A stretch of 64,000 nucleotides of DNA from Hermatobates lingyangjiaoensis. Lineage: Eukaryota; Arthropoda; Insecta; Hemiptera; Hermatobatidae. Shown here one piece after another: positions 1-10,880 of this stretch (the first letter of the stretch is position 1; every line of letters begins with the position of its first letter). Made by a program: the position numbers and the translations under genes. The stretch is taken from NCBI GenBank assembly GCA_026182355.1, contig JAPFBL010000114.1:865501-929500 (forward strand). The letters run 5' to 3'. A model generated the notes under the pieces. That model ran no database searches, was not told the DNA's origin, and saw only the letters and a list, made by a program, of their open reading frames with translations.

Positions 1-496
1 TTCCCTCGTTAGTTTGAGCCATGTATGCTCTGTGTATCGTCTTCGGGACACCGGCATCGAAGTGCATGGTTAATCTCCTCGATAATGTTGTTCCTGTACA
101 GTCAATGTAGGATGATTAACGTTCTCAGCTAAATATATATATTATACGAGTATTTTTAACTATATTTAATTATATATATAAACATATATATATTTATTAT
201 CGAAAATAATTCAACTAAATATATAAAATACAATTACAGTCAAAAAATCTCAGAAGAAAACACAAATACTTACTAAGTTACTTCGTTGTCAGTAGGTATT
301 TTGGTGGACAGACCAACATCAGGAGGGTGAAGTCAGTTGTTATAGTTTCTTTCATCCTTTATATATAACAAAAATTTCACAAACATCCCTCTCTAGACCA
401 TTGTCCTTTCCTGTACTTTACACCCTTTTAAAATACCACTCTTCCCTCCCACTCCACTGAACCCCTCACCATGATGTTTCTGCATCTTGTGTTTCA
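1..496. other. AT-rich intergenic sequence
   Basis: No coding or RNA signal is visible. The part at about 128-210 is TA-rich simple sequence. The flanks are unremarkable. Confidence 0.5.
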
Positions 497-615
497 GTTC
501 GGTTTTTGACTCTGACGAAGAGCGCTTGTTACGGTTGAAAGATCCTAGTCTTTTTTCCCCATTTCTTATTGTGGTTTGATCATTGATTGTTCTTTCATGT
601 GTTTATGTGAAATCT

Positions 616-655
<40 letters not shown>
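497..655 (+). repeat. FB-A fold-back family, single right-arm copy ending in (TA)n
   Basis: This is a solo copy of the family whose palindromic form is at 29404-29580. It starts near the point that forms the palindrome centre elsewhere. It carries the hammerhead-like motif at 508-550: GACT, CTGACGA, one A, a GAGCG/CGGTT hairpin, GAAAG, ATCCT, AGTC. GACT (508-511) pairs with AGTC (547-550). It then runs through the family tail, with gtttgatcat near 575 and tatgtgaaatctt near 604, into a (TA)n tract at about 618-653. No open frame is present. Confidence 0.75.
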
Positions 656-656
<1 letters not shown>

Positions 657-960
657 GTGTGTGGACGCCTTCACTGGTGAACCCTTGTTCTTTCTATTAT
701 TCATATGCGAATACCAGATATCAGAATGGTGAGATTATCTAGCAAAGAGGTGAGTGAGTTATGTACCATGCTTCCTAACTTTGAGGTTTAAGGCCGAATT
801 CCTATCCCAAGAGCACACTTAAACCACTAAAATCACTCCTCAGGAATTTATACAGCTTATTAAATTATTATTATGCATTGTTTAATTATCAACGCTAATA
901 TTGGTCGTATCTTCGCTATTTTAATTAACATTAAGCTATATTTCAGAGTAAACTATAGGT
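656..960. other. unannotated AT-rich stretch
   Basis: No repeat, RNA or coding signal is recognised here. Confidence 0.4.
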
Positions 961-1130
961 ACACAATAAATAAAAAAACACGTTTACAGTCTCTAAGTTT
1001 CGGTTTAACCGTCATCAGGAGATAAGACCGTAGCTTCGCAAATGCACTTGGTGTCTCTATCTCTTCTCTCCTGATGACGTTTAAATCGAAAATTAGAGAC
1101 TATGAACGTGTGTTTTCTATTTACTGGGTA
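961..1130. repeat. FB-B inverted pair (diverged)
   Basis: The left arm (about 961-1022, minus) and right arm (about 1068-1130, plus) are diverged inverted copies of the FB-B family, best preserved at 27846-28122. Each arm has the motif CTGATGA, C, short hairpin, GAAA, then TTAGAGA. The spacer of about 45 bp is not palindromic. The arms differ at many positions, so this is an older copy than the one near 28 kb. Confidence 0.7.
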
Positions 1131-1178
1131 CTTATAGTCTCTCAGGTACTAAGAGCACTAGTTCTCCAAATTATTTAT

Positions 1179-1235
1179 AATATTCAAGACTGACATGTTT
1201 CGGTCTCCTTGACCATCTTCAGAGATATTCAATTT
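1179..1235 (-). repeat. isolated hammerhead-like motif
   Basis: On the minus strand this reads CTGAAGA, T, GGTC-loop-GACC, GAAAC, AU, GUC. The stem II hairpin is a perfect 4 bp. The element around it is not recognised as one of the other families in the window. Catalytic activity is not shown. Confidence 0.5.
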
Positions 1236-1404
1236 TTAAAAAAGACTATTCTCTTACTTACACTATATTAAATTATGCATTACATATTTAAATTAACACT
1301 ATAAAATTATATTTTAATACTAAGAAACACAAGGCATGCATTCTCCTACTACGAAAGGCTACAAGGAGGTTTTCCATTTGTCATAATCAGGTGTCCCGTC
1401 ATAC

Positions 1405-1912
1405 TTCTTAAATGTCCCTAAGTTCTTGGTTGTGCTGGATCTGTTGGGTCTTTATTCTTGGTTCATATTTTTGTGTTAGTCTTGAGTATATTTTCAGTGA
1501 CCTGTTGAATCCTGTTATGCGGTTGTTCAGGTTTGATTTATGTTCTATTGATTTTATGGGCTTCTGTAATTTGTATCTGGTGTGGTCGTGTGCATGGTGT
1601 AAACTTTCGGTGTCTTTCACAAGTATTTCTCACTTTAGTTTGGTTCCATGTTCTTCCATAACACAGAGTGAAGGAATACGGAACCAAACTAACGTGAGAA
1701 ATGCTTGTGAAAAATACCGAAATTTTTTACCATGCACACGACCACACCAGATACAAATTGCAGAAGCCCATAAAATCAATAGAACATAAACCAAACCTGA
1801 ACAACCGCATAACAGGATTCAACAGGTCATTGAAAATATACTCAAGACTAACACAAAAACATGAACCAAGAATAAAGACCCAACAGATCCAGCACAACCC
1901 AGAACTAGGTAT
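1405..1912. repeat. long inverted repeat carrying the same open frame in both arms
   Basis: The left arm (about 1405-1650) and right arm (about 1678-1912) are near-identical inverted copies around a spacer of about 30 bp. Both arms encode the same basic peptide of about 60 residues, with the core HAHDHTRYKLQKP followed by a Lys/Arg/Gln-rich stretch. The minus copy lies at 1408-1620 and the plus copy at 1701-1934. The three residue differences I checked (Ser/Pro, Tyr/His, Gln/Pro) are all replacements, so the frame shows no sign of selection. I do not recognise the peptide; it is probably a piece of a transposable-element ORF. Confidence 0.7.
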
Positions 1913-2110
1913 TCGTTATAAATCCCTACTCTAAATACACTTGAGTTAGCCAAAATGTAAGACTTCCAATGTAGAATCAAGCCTGTAAACTGACTCACCC
2001 ATTAATATAACGGGTACCAAGTAATAAAGGAGCCACACTTTCCGATCCTAGAACAGCAATAAAGGTGGGAACCTATAACTAAAGGCTTTGGGGGAAAAAG
2101 CTATGTTATT
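1913..2110 (+). repeat. SINE-A fragment, body plus tail type 1
   Basis: It matches the body of the tRNA-derived SINE at 34403-34735, sharing the segment with atccctactctaaatacact and the following acttccaatgtagaatc. It then runs into tail type 1, with a run around gtaccaagtaataaaggagcc. The tRNA-like head is missing, so the copy is 5' truncated directly against the inverted repeat at 1405-1912. Confidence 0.6.
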
Positions 2111-2140
2111 GAACCACTAGCTCTTAATTTCAGTAATAAT

Positions 2141-2176
2141 AATTATCTTAAGTTTAAGTTTAAACTTAAGATAATT
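2141..2176. repeat. short perfect palindrome
   Basis: The 16-bp arms (2141-2156 and 2161-2176) are perfect inverted repeats around the 4-bp spacer agtt. The sequence is a run of TTAAGTTTAA-type blocks and is followed by further related blocks to about 2235. Its low complexity makes an accidental or replication-slippage origin likely. Confidence 0.7.
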
Positions 2177-2269
2177 AAAACTTGTTTAAACTTAAATTAA
2201 ACTTGTTTAAGTTTAACTTTAATCTAAACTTTTGACTTGTCTACGTCTAATGTTTTTATTTTAACACGA

Positions 2270-2610
2270 AATGGTAAAAGAGATTGGAAATGTTTCTACT
2301 AGCCGTGCAGGATAAGTCAGGAGTGGCAGCCTTTTGCCTGGAACCCTCTCCACTGACCAGATGTCGCCGCGCAACCCTCCAGCCCATCGTGACGTCAGAT
2401 GAACCGAACAAGTGTAAAATCTAACGTATCAGTTTACCTAGTCCCAAGAATTTCCTTTCAATGTATAATGAATTTTGTTGATGGCCAACAGGTCGATGAG
2501 TAATTACACATTCTGTAATAACCCCGTAATTACCAGTTTGACTAATAAGGGAGGGACAAGTTTAGTCATGAGTTAATTAAGTGTAATTATGCTAATTATG
2601 GGACAGTATG
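2270..2610. promoter_or_regulatory. candidate regulatory island with CRE and homeodomain-type sites
   Basis: The part at 2300-2410 is clearly GC-richer than its surroundings. It holds the full CRE palindrome TGACGTCA at 2390-2397. Downstream, at 2500-2600, is a cluster of TAATTA-type cores (gtaattacca, gttaattaag, gctaattatg). In AT-rich DNA, TAATTA cores are expected by chance, so the CRE and the composition shift carry most of the weight. Cross-species conservation could not be tested. Confidence 0.25.
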
Positions 2611-2782
2611 TCCAATAACAAGTATAGTGAAAACAATTTTAGAGAGTTGATTCATTTACTGAAGAGTGTGCAGAATTTCATTGCATGTAAAATCATTTTC
2701 CATGTCTAAAATTATTAAAGAAAAATAATGAAATGAAAATCTTGAGTGGTTCTTATTGATATTTGTTTATATTTGTCTAGAG

Positions 2783-4917
2783 CAGGGGTCTCCAAAGTAC
2801 GGCCCGCTGTGCAGAATCCGGCCCAACCGAGGGTTTTTTAATCTGAGGAAACGCCTGAAGCCCTCCTTCAAAATTTAATGAAAACAAATGTTCGAAAGAC
2901 AGGTTCTTGCTCGGATAATCATAACAAAAACAAATATACTTTTAAGTAAGTTTTTAAGGAACAATGGAACATAGACTATTTTGTCACAGAGTCAAACAAG
3001 GCACTCTGCGTTATATGCAACGACACAATTGCAGTACTTAAAGAGTACAACATTCGCAGACATTATGAAACAAAGCATTCATCACAGTACTGCCAATTCA
3101 CTGGACAGCTACGTAAAGAGAAATTTGACAGATTAAAGAACAATTTATCATCAATGCAGTTTATTTTCAAGAAGAAGGCTATAGAAAATGAGGCAGCAAC
3201 AAGTGCAAGCTTCCATGTTGCTCACCTTTTGGCGAAGAAAGATAAGCCATTTACAGATGGTGAACTTATTAAACAGTGCTTAAATGAGGTAGTTAAGGAA
3301 ATTGTTACCAGAAAAAAGTAAATTTAAATTTTCCGCAATTAGATCTTATAACTGTATGAATGATCATGTTGCTCGTAGGGTTGAAAATATTGAAAGAAAT
3401 ATTAAATCACAGCTGAAAGACAAAGCCGGCAAGTTTGTATGCTTTTCTGTTGCACTTGATGAGTCAGTTGATGGATCAGACACATACAAACTGTTATTGT
3501 TCATCAGAGGAATAAACGCTAATTTTGAGATTACTGAGAAACTTGCATCTGTGCACAGCATGCATGGAACAACAACAGGCATAGATATTTTTAGAGAAGT
3601 GGAAAAGTCAGTGGCTGAGTATAAAAACTAAAATGTATAACAACAGATGGTGGCAGAAATATGTGTGGAACCAAAAAGGGCTTAGTTGGGCAAATTAACA
3701 AAGCAGTTGAGAATTCCGGTGGATTGAAACCTTTGGTAATACACTGTATTCTTCATCAGCAAGCACTGTGTGGAAAGTATCTTGATTTATCATCTGTATT
3801 AGACCCTGTGATTTCCATTGTTAACTACATAAGATCTCATGGACTCAAACATCGCCAACTTCGTGGTTTTTTGGAGGAAATTAATGCTGAGTTTCCAGAC
3901 CTACCTTACCATACTTCTGTAAGATGGCTTAGCTATGGAAAAATTCTGTCTAAATTTTTTGAGCTTCGAACTGAAATTGAAATATTTTTAAATGAGAGAA
4001 ACCATTCACAGGTGTTGCTCAAAGACAGTGAATGGCTCTGGAAATTAGCATTTTCAGCTGATTTAACTATGCATCTCAATGATTTCAACCTACGGATACA
4101 AGGTGAAACTTCACTCATCTGTGATTTGTACTCAAAGGTGAAAGCTTTTCGTCAGAAATTAACACTATTTGAAAGTCAGTTAGCAAGAAGCTGTTTTACT
4201 CATTTTTCACGATGTGACAAATATAGACAGGAAGCTGCCACTCCATTTCCAAACTTGTTTGCTCAAGATGTCATTTTAGCTTTGAAACAACAGTTTGAAG
4301 AACGTTTCTCTGATCTTGATGCATATTCTTCAGAAATAAGACTTTTTGAAAATCCATTTGACTCTGTTATTGGAGACTTACCGTCTGAGTTACAAATGGA
4401 AGTTACAGATTTGCAATCCAATGACATCCTGAAGGACAAATATAAAGAAGGAAATTTAACTGAATTCTACAAATGCCTTCCATCTGACCAATTTGTTTAT
4501 TTAAGGAAGTTTGCCTGTGAATTCATTTCAGTTTTTGATACTATATATTTGTGTGAGAAGACTTTTTCAAAGATGAAATACACAAAATCCTGCTACAGAT
4601 CACAGTTGTCTGATGAACATTTGAATGCTTTGCTTGTTATTGAAACCACTCGTTTGGAACCTCAGTTGGACAAAATTTTGTCAGAAATGAAACAATTTCA
4701 TATTTCCCCTATTAATCGAAGTTAAAAAACATGTTAATTGTTGCTGATATTATATGCATTGTAATTATGTACTGAATAAATAACATTTTTTAATTATTAT
4801 TCACTGTTTATTTACATTGCATGTATTTTGGTAAAATAAATAATTTAGAACCATGGCCCGCGAAGCTTTAAAAATTCAGCAATGTGGCCCTCCGCTGGAA
4901 AACTTTGGAGACCCCTG
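2783..4917 (+). mobile_element. hAT DNA transposon, near full length
   Basis: The ends are 16-bp perfect terminal inverted repeats, CAGGGGTCTCCAAAGT at 2783-2798 and its complement at 4902-4917. They are flanked by a perfect 8-bp target-site duplication, gtctagag, at 2775-2782 and 4918-4925. The 8-bp duplication, the CAG...CTG ends and the encoded BED-finger plus hAT C-terminal domain define the hAT superfamily (established knowledge). The 2135-bp element contains one transposase gene on the plus strand and an AATAAA near 4775. Perfect duplications suggest a fairly recent insertion, but the transposase has frameshifts, so this copy is not autonomous. Confidence 0.93.
2950..4725 (+). pseudogene. 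hAT transposase, BED finger plus hAT C-terminal domain, two frameshifts
   Basis: It would encode the transposase of the surrounding hAT element, which binds the terminal repeats and moves the element. Three blocks in different frames make up the gene. Block 1 (2950-3319) has a BED zinc finger: CVIC, then RRHYETKH near 3001-3085. Block 2 (about 3302-3631) has the DESVDGSDTYKLLLF region typical of the start of the RNase-H-like core. Block 3 (about 3634-4725) has the rest of the core and the C-terminal dimerisation block with YLCEKTFSKMKYTKS near 4546-4590. Frame changes occur near 3300-3305 and 3622-3634, each explained by a single-base change. The first few residues and the ATG are not seen in frame: a stop lies at 2947. 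It most resembles the transposase-derived GTF2IRD2-type family, judged by memory only. Confidence 0.88.
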
Positions 4918-5006
4918 GTCTAGAGTAATGCAATCAAAGCATTTTGAAAGGCCTCCTTGTTAGACAAAATATTAATTTATGGAGTTATTATGTATTATTT
5001 ACTCAT

Positions 5007-5287
5007 TGTATGGTAAAAAGCTAATGAAATAGTCTCCACACATAGAAATTTAATAGGATAAACAACATGATTCGAACAGGTAGTGTTCTTCTTCAGGCAT
5101 TAACTAAAAAAAATACAATGTCATCAGAGAGTTGTATAATTTTATACAATGTACAATGAGAGTTATACAATGATATTGTATTTCTTTAGTTAATGCCTGA
5201 AAAAGAACACTACGTGTTCGAAACGCATTTTCATGCTATTAAATTTCTATATGTGTAGACTATTTCATAAGCTTTTTATCCTACAAT
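5007..5287. repeat. FB-I fold-back inverted pair
   Basis: The left arm (about 5007-5115, minus) and right arm (about 5176-5287, plus) are inverted copies. Each has a hammerhead-like core: CTGAAGA (CTGAAAA in the right arm), A, GAACA-loop-TGTTC, GAAAC. The centre (about 5116-5175) contains a second imperfect inverted repeat of atacaatg blocks. The motif is minus on the left and plus on the right, the same polarity as every other pair in the window. Confidence 0.75.
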
Positions 5288-5796
5288 AATTTATAGAGGA
5301 AAACTTGTTAATTGTCATAAAACTGTCATTTCGTATAACCAGGCCTCAGACGTTACAGCGAAGAATGCCACTTGTCCTATCCTCAAGGGAATCATAGGCG
5401 TAAGTTATCAGGACAGTGGCCGTCTGCTCATGTGGCGGCATGTGTTTTATGCTTCTTTTTTTTTTAAAAAAAACATCTATTTCTGCATACTTTGCAAACA
5501 TATCAAAAAAAAATAAAAAAATTTCACCTAATATTCTTCTTTATATGTTATTTTCGACAAAGTACTTACTAAGGGCAGTCGAGTATAATATATAAAATTA
5601 ATATAACATTATGAACTAAAACACTGTGAATTCTAAAAAATTGAAAGAGAATTTGAATAACTGTAATGATATGATTGCAATATGTGTTTGCTGATAGATT
5701 TATTTAATAATAACTCCCAATTTCATTGTAAGTCACAATCAGGTCTATTTATAAATCCCCCAAAGATTTATAAATAGTGACACTTACATGGGTGTC
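5288..5796. other. unannotated stretch with a small GC-richer patch
   Basis: The part at 5335-5455 is of more balanced composition and could be a conserved non-coding element. No motif stands out. The rest is AT-rich with short A runs. Confidence 0.3.
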
Positions 5797-5866
5797 ACTG
5801 TGAGTGTGGGTTGTATGTGTGTTTATGTGTGTGTGAGTGTGCGTGTGTAAGTGTGTGGGTCGTATG

Positions 5867-5911
<45 letters not shown>

Positions 5912-5912
5912 A
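5797..5912. repeat. (GT)n microsatellite
   Basis: Interrupted GT repeats run from about 5797 and become an uninterrupted (GT)n at about 5872-5910. They are simple sequence with Z-DNA-forming potential and no coding signal. Confidence 0.9.
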
Positions 5913-6645
5913 CGCATACAATGTTACTTCAACCTGAATGGGTAGAAAGGTCGAGCATCTAAAATGTAATTTTACAATTTAGAGACAGAGATGAACAGAT
6001 AGAGTGAGAAAAATATTATGAATAGGTGGTATAGGGAGTTTTATATCGAATTCAGCACTAAAAAAATAATAACGTCCATCAGTTATGACGTGTTATTGGT
6101 CATAGTCTAATCATTGTGATTACTATTGCGTTGTTTTCGCCAGCACTGTTGTTTTGTTTCGATATAAAACATGGACTGGCTATTATAGGGTAGTTGGCGG
6201 TGGGTCACAACAGTGCAATCCTTTGAACACATCTTGTTAGATAGACTGTAGTTGGACATTAGCGAAGTAGTCATGCCCGCAGGCCTCTCTTCAACCCTTT
6301 CTTTTGTTCACTGTCTACATTCTTGTGTCTTCTTTTCTCTTGTGTAACAGCCATTTCCCAAATGTTAAGGACACCTCATTAGGTCTTCTCTCTCTTCCTT
6401 CTTCTCTCTCCCACTCACTCTTTCTATCGCTTGCCACGATAAGAGTTAAACTTCTCTGCATTTGCATTTCATAATAAATAAGCATATTATAATATTGATA
6501 TAAGCATATTTTTAGATGCCCTTATGAATATATATATAAAGAGTAAAACAATATATGCTCTGATCCATTCAGTCGTTTTCTGTTAAGATACAGTGAAATG
6601 CCTTAGCCATCTTTTCTTTTTACCTTTATTCTTGATGACATGTAA
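5913..6645. other. unannotated intergenic stretch
   Basis: The part at 6170-6310 has balanced composition; 6340-6425 is pyrimidine-rich. No gene or repeat is recognised. Confidence 0.35.
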
Positions 6646-7027
6646 CACACACACACACACACACATCTTTTTTCCCATTTCATATTGTGGTTTGATCATT
6701 CATATATATATATACTGCACTGACAAAACGAACACACAGAAATAGAACAGAAACTCACTTCTATACTTCGATGGCCTCGTCATGAGGAAGATAGAAACGA
6801 GTCGCTCCGCAGACGGACCACAACTGGCCGGTGGTCTTGAAGAAACACTCAAACAGTGTAGTCAACACTGTTGGCTACATGCGGTATTCGTCAGAAGACC
6901 GCTCGTTACGGTTGAAAGATCTTTGTCTTTTTTCCCCATTTCATATTGTGGTTTGATCATTTATATATATATATATGTATATATATACACATATATATAT
7001 ATATGCATATATATATGTATATATATG

Positions 7028-7059
<32 letters not shown>

Positions 7060-7095
7060 AATTATCAAACCACAATATGAAATGGGGAAAAAATA
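6646..7095. repeat. nested FB-A / FB-E fragments in (AC)n and (TA)n
   Basis: The order is (AC)n at 6646-6664, an FB-A tail fragment (about 6665-6700), (TA)n, an FB-E copy on the minus strand (about 6720-6825), an FB-A right arm on the plus strand (about 6890-6962), a long mixed (TA)n tract (6961-7053), and a minus-strand FB-A end (about 7058-7090). The FB-A pieces are recognised by the poly-T/cccatttcatattgtggt tail and the gaccgctcgttacggttga segment. This looks like repeated insertion of fold-back fragments into or beside the same simple-sequence tract. Confidence 0.7.
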
Positions 7096-7689
7096 TATAT
7101 ATCATACAGAAATAATAAATCGTTTTTGAACAAATTTATAAAGGTTTTTAAACAAAAATATTGTTTAAACCAGTTTACAAGTCCAGAGCAAGGGACTTTT
7201 AAATGGCATTTGTATATCACTCAAATTTTCAGATGGACCAGATGGGCATTTGACTACTAGTTAGTTTGTAAACCACCTCATAAAAATCTTGAATGGTATT
7301 AAGTTGGTTTGTACTATCAGTCCAAAGTCAGTGAAATTGTAATATCTATTCACTAATTGTTTAATTTCTTTCAGCAGTGGTGTTGAAACGAGTGTGTGAT
7401 AAAACTTCTTTTTAGTTTAATAAAGTCATTGGTAATTTACACAAGTAGTAGATGTAGATGTTTAAGTTATGCCTTCCATTATATTTTAAATTTATATATA
7501 AATTAATTAAATAAATTTATTAAAATTTGAATTAATTAATTAAATACTGCACAATATTTAAATGTAAAGTATACATTTAAATGAGCTATACTTTATTTAA
7601 ATATACGGCATTTTAGATAAAGTATATTATAATATGCCTTTCAGTGCTGAGGTGATTTAAGAATATTTTATTTTTGGAATATTTTGGGA
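7096..7689. other. AT-rich stretch
   Basis: Strongly AT-rich, with TTAA/ATTA runs around 7485-7550. Nothing definable. Confidence 0.4.
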
Positions 7690-7900
7690 TATCTCCGTGT
7701 CCTGTAATGCTGGTCGTTGTTTCCAGTTGCTCACCAGTGGCCCACTCCCGATGATTCATCAGGCTAATTAACTGGTGAGCGCTGCCAGTAAGTCTGGTCT
7801 ACAAGTGTAAACGGCTGCTTGGGAAAAATATTTCACTTGCTCTTATCGCAGACATGGACTTGAATAAGAAAGGTCATTGAGTTAGTCAGGTTCTGTCAAG
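7690..7900. promoter_or_regulatory. candidate conserved non-coding element with a 10-bp dyad
   Basis: Balanced-composition island. A perfect 10-bp inverted repeat, GCTCACCAGT at 7729-7738 and ACTGGTGAGC at 7771-7780, encloses 32 bp that ends in a TAATTA core at 7765-7770. The dyad could be a protein-binding site pair or an RNA hairpin. No transposon ends are visible nearby. Its role is inference. Confidence 0.3.
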
Positions 7901-8785
7901 ACATAAAGTTTCATCTTACGTTAGACACTGTTCAACCTTCCCAACCGGTTTCAAACCTCGTACATCGTCCATAGCAACTGTAACATTAGGTTCTTGTTTT
8001 TCACCGATATTGCTATCCATCTTTTTTTTTATTTTCTTAATATATTCTCATTTGGTTATTATAACTATTTATCGATATCCTGAGTTGCTCTTGTAGATAG
8101 AAGAGGTGCAGAACTATTCCAGCATTGCGTACAAGACAAAGCGGATTCGTGCATTTATTAGTAGTACTAAAAATACTCAACCACAACACTTAGTGCTTGT
8201 ACCATAAAAAAAAGAAAAAAAATCTTTAATTAACTTCCTAGAGCTGTTTTAAACTATTTAGATCAGGAAATAAATCGAAATCCGAAGTGGTCGTTGAGAT
8301 GTTGCATGTTTTAATAAATTTTTGTCACCTACACCCGTGATATTTTCTAACACTTATTTATAAATATCTGTCGTTATTATTTTTATTACTAATACTTCTT
8401 TTTAATAAGCCATCAGTGTGTAAAAATGTTTTTTTTTCTTATAGGCAGATACCTATGTATCATTTAAATACGGAATATGGGCAAAACAATAACTCTCGAC
8501 TCTGAGTCGGGGACAAGTGAGCAATCAACCTTCCTGACAGGGCCACTTTGTCAGTCGTCTACGTTGGCTTTGTCGGTGGGAACTGAATAAATTATTATGT
8601 AGATCTTTAGTCCTAATATATTGAAAAAATATTCCACGGAAATGAACTATAAAATACTTTATGTATTTTCTTTTAACGCTACTACACTGAACTGTTTGGT
8701 TGAAGTTAATGATTTAGTAACTGTTACCAGGAAAGGTTCAGTGAACCATATTCTAATTTAAAGAAGAAGCCATTACGAAATAATT
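7901..8785. other. unannotated intergenic stretch
   Basis: Mostly AT-rich. The part at 8490-8590 is a GC-richer island (ctcgactctgagtcggggac near 8497) with a short GACT..AGTC dyad. No gene is seen. Confidence 0.35.
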
Positions 8786-9220
8786 GTAAGTTACTGAGCC
8801 GAATCCCTGAAATAGTAATTTGAAGGAAACGGGTTCCGACTCCGGGCTCAGAAACCCCTTGATATATAGCATTCTGGGGTGTTTGTATAATTACTTAGAG
8901 GGTTGCAATGAGTTGTGGAGGGGTGTGATTGTTATTTGCGCTTACAGGGGTTGTTATTTGGGGGGGTTGTTTTGTAGGGTTGAGTTAGTGGCTCAAGTGC
9001 GGCATGACAATGGTCGCGACCTCTGCATCCCTCCATGTCAAACAGTCCTGTCGACGTCATACCGGGCCCCCTAGTAAATTGGCCACTTCAACGCAACCAA
9101 ATCCCTGCCCACTTTCAGTGAAAACTTCGCTGTGTTTCAACACAACTTACATTCTCTCCCATTTCATGCCTCCCACTCATCCTAGGGTGTTGTTCAAGAG
9201 CATGTCTAGTATGTTTTTCA
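8786..9220. other. GC-richer island
   Basis: Composition is clearly more balanced than the neighbours, with G-rich runs at 8935-8970 and a CpG-containing part at 9010-9075. Short open frames cross it on the plus strand (8820-9074 and 9004-9288), but they have no recognisable domain or coding bias. It could be a conserved non-coding element or an old repeat. Confidence 0.25.
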
Positions 9221-10486
9221 TTAGAATGATCGTTCATCAGTCTTACATTTTGCGATGTATTTCATTTCAGCATATCAATCACTTATAAACCGAATCTATT
9301 AAACAATAAAGTGCAGTCAAATATCTTTAAATTTCAAACAAATTATTTTAAAGAGCGCTTGATCCATATCAGGAGGTACAACATTATTTCTTCCCTCCTA
9401 TGTCCTTGTGGAAATTTCTGACATCCGTGTAACTATTAATATTATCTTTTAATTGTTGCGAATTGTTTGTGTGAATCAAAAAACAAACATATAGTTTCTT
9501 TTAAAGTTTTTTACAATTTATATTTCATTTTTTTATGATTTTCTTCAATATCACTTTTCAAAATTTAAAACGTGTTACATTTGTTGCCAGATCTAAATCA
9601 CTTGTGTATTTGTCAATTACGTTACTATCATGATCATGAAAAAATTTTACCTCGAGATTTTGATAGATTCCCCCAAAGATGTGTGCTGTTGTTTTTAGTA
9701 AACACTGTATTATTTGGAAAAGTCACTTTTTTAATAAAATGTGATTTTAGACAACTCTTTTTCTTCTAAACAACTTTCTCTGGAGTGTAGAAGTTGTGGC
9801 TACGAGTCTGTTTAATAATAGTACTAGCATGTCAAACTGATCCAGCTTAATGATTTCCAGTTTAATATAACTGATACATATCAAGAGCTTATGATAAATT
9901 GGTATAGCCACAATAAAACAAACGACGTTATTAAATTGATAACATAGAGAGTTTGATATTACCTAAGCAACCAATACTCAGTTGACTGTCAAAGAGTTTG
10001 TTAATATGTTTATTTGTAGTAAAGTTGAGTGTAAGCCAGTCCAGATATTTTGTTTATTTTTTAACATTCCTGAAGTAGAGTAAGTTTGAAATAAAAATAT
10101 TTCGATTTGATGTCCCCAGAGCACTTTTTCCATGTTTTCATGACCTCATGTACAGGTGGTATGTATTTTTTTTTGAGACTGTTGCAAGTAACAGTGAAAT
10201 ATAAATAATATTTATATGAAGTATAAATGTAAATCTTTATCAGTAACTGAAAAGAATGTAACAAAATTTTGTTTTAATCAATCTTTAAGATCATTGTCTA
10301 TCCATATCAAGGAATTCCGAATGGGGTTACTCTTAGTTGAAATAATAATACTTTATAATATTTGGAGTAATATGGGTTTGGTTAAATGGTACGTTATCGG
10401 CATCCGAAATCATTAGTTTTCCATAAATGCATATTTGACGCCGTAGAGATGACTATTAGTTGACTTACAACTGGGCGTGGTGCTCT
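9221..10486. other. AT-rich intergenic stretch
   Basis: No repeat family, RNA gene or coding signal was recognised. Confidence 0.35.
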
Positions 10487-10529
10487 ACCGGTTTCGGTTG
10501 CTCTTGAAGGTGGACACACCGAAACCGGT
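10487..10529 (+). repeat. FB-L motif: 12-bp perfect inverted repeat with hammerhead-like core
   Basis: ACCGGTTTCGGT (10487-10498) and ACCGAAACCGGT (10518-10529) are perfect inverted repeats. Between them lies TTGAA followed by a GGTG/CACC hairpin and then GAAAC, a degenerate version of the layout shared by the FB families. A related piece lies at 14441-14520. Confidence 0.5.
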
Positions 10530-10880
10530 CAAGCTACAAACTCAAACTACTAAGAAATACTTCAAACCTCGACAGAACATATATGTTCAAACATTATTAT
10601 TGTTGTTCAGTAAAGTACTGTTGAGGGTTGATCTCGTATTAGAGATGCAATATGGGTTGATGAATAAGGCTTACAAAAATGTATAATATAATTTTAAATT
10701 AAAATATTAAAATCAACTCCTATGCATATTTATCATATTCTTTTATATTAAATAAAGTTCGTATCCGCATCAGCGTCAGAAATTCAAATAAAATAATTAT
10801 TCCAGTTTGATAATAAGTTTACTTGTAACAAAGTTGAGTGTAAACCACTCCAAGATTTGTATATTTCTAATTTGAATCTC
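10530..10880. other. AT-rich stretch
   Basis: Nothing definable. Confidence 0.35.

Noticed and set aside
3364..4118. Minus-strand open frames inside the hAT element
   Set aside because: They are antisense shadows of the transposase frames.
5872..5910. CRISPR-like or other array
   Set aside because: It is a plain (GT)n microsatellite. No repeat-spacer structure exists anywhere in the window.
6782..7060. 92-codon open frame ending in Ile-Tyr repeats
   Set aside because: It is a translation of FB fragments and a (TA)n tract. (TA)n gives Ile-Tyr runs in any window; the same applies to frames near 28.1, 29.1, 29.3 and 29.6 kb.
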